A DNA stretch of 12,109 bases from Geodermatophilaceae bacterium (GTDB lineage Bacteria; Actinomycetota; Actinomycetes; Mycobacteriales; Geodermatophilaceae). The translations under genes were made by a program, and so were the position numbers. This document shows positions 7,395 through 12,109 of this stretch, piece by piece; within the stretch, counting starts at the first letter, position 1; each line of letters starts with the position of its first letter. The DNA lies in contig JACCSC010000389.1 in the NCBI GenBank assembly GCA_013813215.1, forward strand, positions 1 to 12,109, given 5' to 3'. Under the pieces are notes generated by a model that had not been told where the DNA came from, searched no databases, and worked only from the letters and a program-made list of their open reading frames with translations.

Positions 7395-7407
7395 ACGAAC
7401 GCAGCAG
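7326..7407 (+). repeat. Actinobacterial GAGCGCAGCGAG-type interspersed repeat, partly tandem
   Basis: Three related units follow one another: GTGAACGAGCGCAGCGAGCG (from 7326), GAGCGCAGTGAG (7371-7382) and GTGAACGAACGCAGCAG (7391-7407). This motif is familiar as a short dispersed sequence in intergenic DNA of many actinobacteria. Here it fills the whole gap between the lipid-droplet gene and xseA, supplies the xseA start codon, and overlaps its ribosome binding site. Confidence 0.6.
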
Positions 7408-8581
7408 TCCGGACGCGCCCTGGCCGGTCCGGACGGTCGCCCGCAAGATCGGCGAGTGGATCGGAAAGCTCGGCGAGGTCTGGGTCGAGGGCCAGCTCGC
7501 CCAGCTGTCCACCCGTGGCAACAGCTGCTACCTCGTCCTGCGCGACCCAGCGGCGGACATCTCTCTCGCGGTGACCTGCCGGCGCGACGTGCTCGGTGAG
7601 CCGGTCGCCGAGGGCGCTCGGCTGATCGTGCGCGCCCGACCTGACTTCTTCCTCGGCCGCGGGACGCTGTCGTTGCGGGCCAGCGAGGTCCGCCGAGTCG
7701 GCATCGGGGAACTGCTGGCCCGGCTGCAACGACTGCGGCAGCTGCTGGCCGCCGAGGGCCTGCTCGACCCGGCCCGCAAGCGGGCACTGCCGTTCCTGCC
7801 CAGGGGCCTGGGGCTGGTCACCGGACGGGCCAGCGCCGCCGAGCACGACGTCCTGACCGTCAGCCGAGGGCGCTGGCCCGGTGTCCGCGTGAGGGTGCTC
7901 AACTGCGCGGTGCAGGGGCCGAACGCCGCCGCCGAGGTGATCGACGCGGTCCGCAAGCTGGATCGCGACGCCGACATCGACGTCATCGTCATCGCCAGGG
8001 GCGGCGGCTCGATGGAGGACCTCCTGCCGTTCAGCGACGAGGCGCTGTGCCGTGCGGTCGCGGCCTGCGCCACCCCGGTGGTGAGCGCGATCGGGCACGA
8101 GCCCGACACCCCGCTGATCGACCTCGTCGCCGACGTCCGGGCCGCGACCCCCACCGACGCGGCGAAGCGGGTAGTCCCCGACGTCGCGGAGGAAACCCAG
8201 CGCCTGACGCAGCTCCGGGGACGTGCGCTGCGGGCCCTCACCGGACGGGTGGATACCGAGCAGCGCGGGCTGGCGGGGCTGCGCAGCCGGCCGGCGCTCG
8301 CCGATCCGGCAGTGCTGGTGCGGCTCCGGCGTACGGATCTGCACGCCCTGTCCGAACGCGCCGCCCGCAGCATCGCGCATCGGCTGGACGCGGCGGCCGC
8401 CGACCTGGACCACGCCAGCGCCCGGGTGGCCGCGCTGTCCCCCGCCGCGACCCTGTCGCGGGGCTACGCCGTCGTGCAGCACATCGACGGCCATGTGGTC
8501 GCCGACGCCGCCGAGGTCCGGAGCGGGCAGCGGCTGCTCGTCCGGCTGGCCGCGGGCCGGCTCGCGGTCACGGCGGAGTGA
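7391..8581 (+). CDS. xseA: Exodeoxyribonuclease VII large subunit
   Basis: The 396-residue protein is the catalytic subunit of ExoVII, which degrades single-stranded DNA from both ends to short oligonucleotides in mismatch and damage repair. An OB-fold DNA-binding domain covers about residues 10-105 (PWPVRTVARKIGEWIGKLGE, VWVEGQLAQLS, CYLVLRD). The catalytic domain follows, with LVTGRASAAEHDVL, the ARGGGSMEDLLPF motif (from about residue 202) and VVSAIGHEPDTPLIDLVADV (H236). The C-terminal coiled region ends in the usual LSRGYAVV motif. GAGGTG (7380-7385) lies 5 nt before the GTG start. The first six residues (MNERSS) come from the interspersed repeat, while homology begins about PDAPWPVRTV. 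xseB follows after 20 nt, forming the usual ExoVII pair. Confidence 0.96.
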   Translation: MNERSSPDAPWPVRTVARKIGEWIGKLGEVWVEGQLAQLSTRGNSCYLVLRDPAADISLAVTCRRDVLGEPVAEGARLIVRARPDFFLGRGTLSLRASEVRRVGIGELLARLQRLRQLLAAEGLLDPARKRALPFLPRGLGLVTGRASAAEHDVLTVSRGRWPGVRVRVLNCAVQGPNAAAEVIDAVRKLDRDADIDVIVIARGGGSMEDLLPFSDEALCRAVAACATPVVSAIGHEPDTPLIDLVADVRAATPTDAAKRVVPDVAEETQRLTQLRGRALRALTGRVDTEQRGLAGLRSRPALADPAVLVRLRRTDLHALSERAARSIAHRLDAAAADLDHASARVAALSPAATLSRGYAVVQHIDGHVVADAAEVRSGQRLLVRLAAGRLAVTAE

Positions 8582-8588
8582 GCCCACC

Positions 8589-8594
8589 TAGGCT
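8589..8594 (+). promoter_or_regulatory. Possible internal -10 before xseB
   Basis: TAGGCT matches TAnnnT and lies 7 nt before the xseB ATG. It could give xseB its own leaderless transcript in addition to read-through from xseA. The overlapping GGAGG (8595-8599) is only 2 nt from the ATG, close for a ribosome binding site. Confidence 0.35.
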
Positions 8595-8601
8595 GGAGGC
8601 C

Positions 8602-8835
8602 ATGTCCGAGCCGTCCGAGGGGTCCAGGCCGGCCGTGGAACTCAGCTACGAGCAGGCGCGTGACGAGCTGGCCGAGGTCGTGCGGCGGCTCGAGGCCGGC
8701 GGACTCACGCTGGAGGACTCGCTCACCCTGTGGGAGCGCGGCGAGGCGCTGGCTGCCGCCTGCCAGGTCCGACTGGACGGAGCCCGCGAGCGACTGGCCC
8801 GGCAGGCGCCCGACGAGGAACCAGGCCAAAGTTAG
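8602..8835 (+). CDS. xseB: Exodeoxyribonuclease VII small subunit
   Basis: The 77-residue protein is the ExoVII small subunit, which wraps the coiled-coil part of XseA in several copies. LSYEQARDELAEVVRRLEAG, LTLEDSLTLWERGEALAAAC and VRLDGARERLARQ are the conserved helices; the length is typical. It is read with xseA. Its stop codon overlaps that of the opposing DUF4245 gene (TTAG, 8832-8835). Confidence 0.95.
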   Translation: MSEPSEGSRPAVELSYEQARDELAEVVRRLEAGGLTLEDSLTLWERGEALAAACQVRLDGARERLARQAPDEEPGQS

Positions 8836-9362
8836 CGTTGGCGCAGCGAGCCGGCCAGCGTCCGCAGCTCGGCCAGGTCGGCCGAGCCGGTGACGATGAG
8901 GACGACCTCGGCCCGCTCACTCACCAACCCGAGCTCACCGTCGTCGGTCTGCACCTGCCGCCACGGCTCGCCGTCGATGTCCAGTTCGTTACCGGCCGCG
9001 GCGTACCCCTGGCCGAGCACGTCGGCCGGCGCCGAGCGATCCGAACTCTGTACCAGCTGCGCGAACCGGTCGTCGGCGGTGAGGTAGCCGACGGAGACAC
9101 CGACCGGGCCGCCGGGTACGGCCGGATCGACGCGGACGCTGGTGGCCCGCCAACCGTCGGGCAGGTTCCCCGGCGCGAGCACTTCGAAGTCGCCCAGCGT
9201 GGCGGCGTAGGCCAGTTGGGGTCCTGGATCAACCTCGCGCACCGGGTCGACCTCGGCCGGCGTCGACAGCCACGCCACGACGAGGATGAGCACGACCAGC
9301 GGGACGAGGGCGCGCACCAGATCCAACGCGGTCAGGTTCGGCCGGCGGTGTGGTTGGCTCAC
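8832..9362 (-). CDS. DUF4245 membrane-anchored protein
   Basis: The 176-residue protein has a short basic N-terminus, one transmembrane helix at about residues 16-33 (RALVPLVVLILVVAWLS) and an extracytoplasmic domain. YAATLGDFEVLAPGNLPDGW, followed by SVGYLTADDRFAQLVQS and GEPWRQVQTDDGELGLV, is characteristic of DUF4245. The function is unknown; conserved position beside glpX (Rv1100 in M. tuberculosis, from memory) is the only context. The GTG start at 9360-9362 has GGAGG 8 nt upstream (9371-9375 on the plus strand). The gene is divergent from glpX, with 95 nt between starts, and its stop overlaps the xseB stop. Confidence 0.85.
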   Translation of the reverse strand: MSQPHRRPNLTALDLVRALVPLVVLILVVAWLSTPAEVDPVREVDPGPQLAYAATLGDFEVLAPGNLPDGWRATSVRVDPAVPGGPVGVSVGYLTADDRFAQLVQSSDRSAPADVLGQGYAAAGNELDIDGEPWRQVQTDDGELGLVSERAEVVLIVTGSADLAELRTLAGSLRQR

Positions 9363-9383
9363 CCTGGCATCCTCCCCCGCGAC

Positions 9384-9397
9384 CCCGGCACTCCGGG
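9384..9397. repeat. Small inverted repeat in the DUF4245/glpX divergent region
   Basis: CCCGG (9384-9388) and CCGGG (9393-9397) flank CACT. The site lies between the two divergent starts and could bind a regulator, but short GC palindromes are common in DNA of this composition. Confidence 0.2.
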
Positions 9398-9457
9398 CAC
9401 AGCCCTCCGGGCCGACCGCACGGAGACAGGAGGGCCAGAGTGAGCAGGAGGTTTGCG

Positions 9458-10483
9458 ATGTCCGACATCCCGGCGCAGTTCAAGGTGGCACCGGAGGAAC
9501 CGGACCGCAACCTGGCCCTGGACCTCGTCCGGGTGACCGAGGCGGCGGCGATGGCGGCCGGACGCTGGGTAGGGCGCGGCGACAAGAACGGCGGGGACGG
9601 TGCCGCGGTCGATGCGATGCGCGCGCTCATCGGCACCGTGTCGATGGCCGGCGTCGTGGTCATCGGGGAAGGCGAGAAGGACCACGCGCCGATGTTGTTC
9701 AACGGCGAGCGGGTCGGCCGGGGCGACGGGCCGGAGTGCGACGTGGCGGTCGACCCGATCGACGGCACGACCCTGATGGCCAAGGGCATGCCCAACGCCC
9801 TGGCGGTGCTCGCGGTGGCCGAGCGCGGCACGATGTTCGACCCCTCGGCGGTCTTCTACATGGAGAAGCTGGCCGTCGGACCGGAGGCGGCGGACGTCGT
9901 CGACATCAACGATCCGATCGCGGAGAACATCCGCCGGGTCGCGAAGGCGAAGAACCGGCGGGTAGGTGACGTGACGGTCTGCATCCTGGACCGACCTCGA
10001 CACGAGCGGTTGGTGGTCGAGGTCCGCGAGGCGGGGGCGCGGATCCACTTCATCAGCGACGGCGACGTGGCCGGCGCGATCAGCGCGGCGCGCGACAACA
10101 CCGGCGTCGACCTGCTGATGGGGATCGGCGGTACGCCGGAGGGCATCATCAGCGCCTGCGCTCTCAAGTGCATGGGCGGGGCGATGCAAGCCAGGCTCTG
10201 GCCGCGTGACGAGGCCGAGCGGCGCAAGGCGCTGGACGCTGGTCACGACCTGGACCGCGTGCTCGGCATCGACGATCTGGTCAGCGGCGAGAACGTGTTC
10301 TTCTGCGCTACCGGCATCACCGACGGCGACCTGTTGCGCGGAGTGCACTACCGCTCCGGAGAGGTCAGCACCCAGTCGTTGGTGATGCGCTCCAAGTCGG
10401 GCACGATCCGCCTGATCGACTCCTTGCACCGCCCGGCCAAGCTGCGAGCCTACGCCGCGGTCGACTTCGACCGGCAGAGCTGA
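9458..10483 (+). CDS. glpX: Class II fructose-1,6-bisphosphatase
   Basis: The 341-residue enzyme hydrolyses fructose 1,6-bisphosphate to fructose 6-phosphate in gluconeogenesis. In mycobacteria GlpX is the main enzyme for this step. Metal and substrate residues are present: E71 in VIGEGEKDHAPML, D99 and D102 in DVAVDPIDGTTLMAKG, and E228 in GIGGTPEGIISACALKCMGG. GRWVGRGDKNGGDGAAVDAM and ENVFFCATGITDGDLLRGV are further family blocks. AGGAGG (9446-9451) lies 6 nt before ATG 9458, the best ribosome binding site in the window. Frame extension upstream to 9350 would run through the DUF4245 promoter and is not used. The gene faces the DUF1707 gene, with 37 nt between stops. Confidence 0.97.
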   Translation: MSDIPAQFKVAPEEPDRNLALDLVRVTEAAAMAAGRWVGRGDKNGGDGAAVDAMRALIGTVSMAGVVVIGEGEKDHAPMLFNGERVGRGDGPECDVAVDPIDGTTLMAKGMPNALAVLAVAERGTMFDPSAVFYMEKLAVGPEAADVVDINDPIAENIRRVAKAKNRRVGDVTVCILDRPRHERLVVEVREAGARIHFISDGDVAGAISAARDNTGVDLLMGIGGTPEGIISACALKCMGGAMQARLWPRDEAERRKALDAGHDLDRVLGIDDLVSGENVFFCATGITDGDLLRGVHYRSGEVSTQSLVMRSKSGTIRLIDSLHRPAKLRAYAAVDFDRQS

Positions 10484-10485
10484 GT

Positions 10486-10498
10486 GCCGCGAAGCGGC
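10486..10498. terminator. Possible hairpin just after glpX
   Basis: GCCGC (10486-10490) and GCGGC (10494-10498) pair around GAA, 3 nt after the glpX stop. There is no U-run, so intrinsic termination is doubtful, but GC hairpins of this kind are common between convergent actinobacterial genes. Confidence 0.3.
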
Positions 10499-10520
10499 CG
10501 AAGCCTCGGGGCAGTGCCCG

Positions 10521-11189
10521 TCAGGGCGCCTGGCCCTTCGGGGGGTACACGGGGGGCGGAGCCCCCCGGGAATGCGGATCCCGGCCGTGAGACAGCGCCC
10601 GCCGCCGGCGTGAGCTTCCGTCCCGGGCGGCCGAGCTGACCACCCGGATGTCGCCGAACAGCGTGAAGCCGTTCACCCGGACCAGAGGGGTATGCGGGTG
10701 ACGCGGGACCGCAGCCAGCTGCAGCCGCCGATCCCCGAAGATCGTGAAACCGGACAGTTCGGCCTCCACGCCCTCCGGTACGACGACGACCACGTCGCCG
10801 AACACGGTTCGCCCCTCGATGGTGACCTCGGCTTCGGCGCAGACGCTGTCGCGCAGGTCGAAACGGACGTCGCCGAACACGGTCATCCCGCGGTTGCGCT
10901 CGCGCAGCCGCCAGCGACCACTGACCCGGATGTCGCCGAACACGCTGAACGCCGCCGGCGCCGACGACGACGACCCTACGACGGGCAGGTCGCGGGGCAG
11001 GTCGGCCAGCGCGACGTGGAGCTCGGCGGTCGTCGCCGCGGCGAGCACGACATCGACCCGGTCGGTGAACTCCCCGAGGGTCAGCCGCCCCTCACCGACC
11101 GCCTCCTGCAGGACGTCGACCCCGGCCGCCCGCTGCTCGTCGGTGGGCGCCCGGTCCGGCCGCGACGGCTCGCGACGCTGGATCTCCAC
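10521..11189 (-). CDS. DUF1707 protein with LiaF-like FGD repeats
   Basis: The 222-residue protein begins with a DUF1707 helical domain (about residues 13-65; APTDEQRAAGVDVLQEAVGE, GRLTLGEFTDRVDVVLAA, TTAEL, ALADLP). It continues as a beta-rich region with five FGD motifs at residues 84-86, 105-107, 130-132, 151-153 and 178-180. This resembles the stacked-strand C-terminal domain of LiaF-type cell-envelope stress proteins. No transmembrane helix is visible, so it is probably cytoplasmic or peripheral. The precise role is unknown. The last 20 or so residues (HGRDPHSRGAPPPVYPPKGQ) are basic and proline-rich and lie over a repeat-like GC hairpin. GTG 11187-11189 was chosen because TACGGT lies 6 nt upstream. 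The gene is divergent from citrate synthase, with 85 nt between starts. Confidence 0.8.
   Translation of the reverse strand: MEIQRREPSRPDRAPTDEQRAAGVDVLQEAVGEGRLTLGEFTDRVDVVLAAATTAELHVALADLPRDLPVVGSSSSAPAAFSVFGDIRVSGRWRLRERNRGMTVFGDVRFDLRDSVCAEAEVTIEGRTVFGDVVVVVPEGVEAELSGFTIFGDRRLQLAAVPRHPHTPLVRVNGFTLFGDIRVVSSAARDGSSRRRRALSHGRDPHSRGAPPPVYPPKGQAP
10550..10568. repeat. GC-rich hairpin within the DUF1707 gene's 3' end
   Basis: CGGGGGGC (10550-10557) and GCCCCCCG (10561-10568) pair perfectly around GGA. Sequences of the type GGGGGGCGGAGCCCCCC recur in streptomycete and related genomes (from memory). It may act as a bidirectional termination or mRNA-stability element at the end of the convergent pair although it is inside the coding frame. 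Confidence 0.45.
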
Positions 11190-11195
11190 CCCTGC

Positions 11196-11201
11196 ACCGT
11201 A
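11196..11201 (-). promoter_or_regulatory. -10 element of the DUF1707 gene, leaderless type
   Basis: On the minus strand this reads TACGGT, a TAnnnT match, exactly 6 nt before the GTG start at 11189. It is part of the recurring layout seen at ispH and ychF. Confidence 0.5.
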
Positions 11202-11240
11202 GTGGCTCCCCCAGCTGTGGGCGGCGCAGCGGCCAGCCGC

Positions 11241-11246
11241 TAGCGT
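11241..11246 (+). promoter_or_regulatory. Possible -10 of gltA
   Basis: TAGCGT matches TAnnnT and is identical to the hexamer ahead of the DUF6542 leader. A start about 7 nt downstream would give a leader of some 20 nt carrying GAGAGG (11261-11266), so unlike its neighbours gltA would have a conventional ribosome binding site. Confidence 0.35.
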
Positions 11247-11274
11247 CCGTCCAACCGAGCGAGAGGTCTTTGCG

Positions 11275-12109
11275 ATGACGGAGTCCCCCGAGATCATGCT
11301 GCGCCACCCGGGCGGCGAGCTCGACCTGCCCTACGTGGCGGCCAGTGAGGGTACGGCGGCCATCGACGCCTCCAAGCTGCTGTCCCAGACGGGCCTCGTC
11401 ACCTTGGACAACGGCTTCATGAACACTGCCGCCTGCAAGTCATCGATCACCTACATCGACGGCGACGCCGGGATCCTGCGCTACCGCGGATACCCGATCG
11501 ACCAGCTGGCCGAGCACTCGTCGTTCCTCGAAGTCAGCTACCTGCTGATCTACGGGCAACTGCCCAGCGTCGATGAGCTGGCCGCCTTCGACGAACGGAT
11601 ACGGCGGCACACCCTGCTGCACGAGGACCTCAAGCGGTTCTTCGAGGGCTTCCCGCGCGACGCGCACCCGATGCCCGTGCTGTCCAGCGCGGTGAGCGCG
11701 TTGTCGACGTTCTACCAGGACTCGCTGGACCCCTTCGACGACGAGCAGGTCGAGATCTCCACCGTGCGGCTGCTGGCCAAGCTGCCGACGATCGCGGCGT
11801 ACTCGTACAAGAAGTCCGTCGGCCAGCCGTTCCTCTACCCGGACAACTCGCAGGACTCGGTCACGAACTTCCTGCGGATGACCTTCGGCTTCCCGGCCGA
11901 GCCCTACGAGATCGACCCCATCTTCGTGCGCGCGCTGGACGTGCTGTTCATCCTGCACGCCGATCACGAGCAGAACTGCTCGACCTCTACCGTGCGGCTG
12001 GTCGGGTCGAGCCAGGCCAACCTGTTCGCCTCGGTGTCCGCGGGCATCAACGCGCTGTTCGGCCCGCTGCACGGCGGGGCGAACCAGTCGGTGCTGGAGA
12101 TGCTGCAGG
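11275..12109 (+). CDS. gltA: Citrate synthase, 3' end beyond the window
   Basis: The first 278 codons of a citrate synthase of the usual bacterial type are present. The enzyme condenses oxaloacetate with acetyl-CoA to citrate in the TCA cycle. The N-terminal small domain (LRHPGGELDLPYV, TGLVTLDNGFMNTAACKSSI) is typical of GltA enzymes. Core motifs are GILRYRGYPIDQLAE, LHADHEQNCSTSTVRLVGS (H228, H231) and FGPLHGGANQSVLEML, where H266 matches the first catalytic histidine of E. coli GltA. The second catalytic histidine and the aspartate lie past the window edge. ATG 11275 follows GAGG with 8 nt spacing and gives the expected N-terminus. The gene appears intact as far as seen. Confidence 0.97.
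   Translation, partial: MTESPEIMLRHPGGELDLPYVAASEGTAAIDASKLLSQTGLVTLDNGFMNTAACKSSITYIDGDAGILRYRGYPIDQLAEHSSFLEVSYLLIYGQLPSVDELAAFDERIRRHTLLHEDLKRFFEGFPRDAHPMPVLSSAVSALSTFYQDSLDPFDDEQVEISTVRLLAKLPTIAAYSYKKSVGQPFLYPDNSQDSVTNFLRMTFGFPAEPYEIDPIFVRALDVLFILHADHEQNCSTSTVRLVGSSQANLFASVSAGINALFGPLHGGANQSVLEMLQ

Noticed and set aside
9350..9457. glpX beginning in the DUF4245 gene
   Set aside because: The frame is open but contains the divergent promoter region; AGGAGG with 6 nt spacing marks ATG 9458.
11190..11297. Longer start of the DUF1707 protein at 11297
   Set aside because: It would cross the gltA start and ribosome binding site and add 36 residues without family similarity. GTG 11189 has a -10 element at the recurring spacing.

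Overview
The window is about 70% G+C by eye, with short intergenic gaps, many GTG starts and strong G/C preference at third codon positions. Every confidently identified protein is of actinobacterial type, so this is chromosomal DNA of a high-GC actinobacterium. The order cannot be fixed from the window; Frankia-, Geodermatophilus- or Nakamurella-like lineages are guesses.

Layout from left to right. Positions 1-900 form a poorly coding, decayed stretch whose only recognisable content is a frame-broken ribbon-helix-helix-type antitoxin on the minus strand, with a perfect palindrome upstream. Then come ychF (minus), back to back with an AlkA-like DNA glycosylase and rmuC (both plus). Next is a minus-strand pseudogene of the pterin-carbinolamine-dehydratase/VOC family, carrying at least three frame changes. 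It is followed by a possible 21-codon leader ORF and a DUF6542 membrane protein (plus), ispH (minus), a lipid-droplet-associated protein, xseA and xseB (plus), a DUF4245 membrane-anchored protein (minus), glpX (plus), a DUF1707/LiaF-like protein (minus), and the first 278 codons of citrate synthase (plus), cut by the window edge.

The block ychF / DUF6542 / ispH / lipid-droplet protein / xseA / xseB, plus DUF4245 / glpX, has, as far as I remember, the same relative orientation as Rv1112-Rv1107c and Rv1100-Rv1099c of Mycobacterium tuberculosis. This is therefore mostly an ordinary conserved housekeeping neighbourhood: isoprenoid precursor synthesis (IspH), gluconeogenesis (GlpX), TCA cycle (GltA), DNA repair (ExoVII, AlkA, RmuC) and ribosome-associated ATPase (YchF). 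The glycosylase, rmuC and the pseudogene sit between ychF and the DUF6542 gene.

I see no phage, CRISPR, transposase or biosynthetic cluster, and no clear new multi-gene system. The most notable non-textbook signals are: (1) a repeated promoter arrangement with a TAnnnT-like hexamer 6-8 nt upstream of the start codon of most genes, which predicts leaderless mRNAs; (2) two tiny ORFs of 21 and 22 codons ending in ATGA/GTGA overlaps with the starts of the DUF6542 gene and xseA; (3) the pseudogene and the antitoxin remnant; and (4) repeats inside and between genes.
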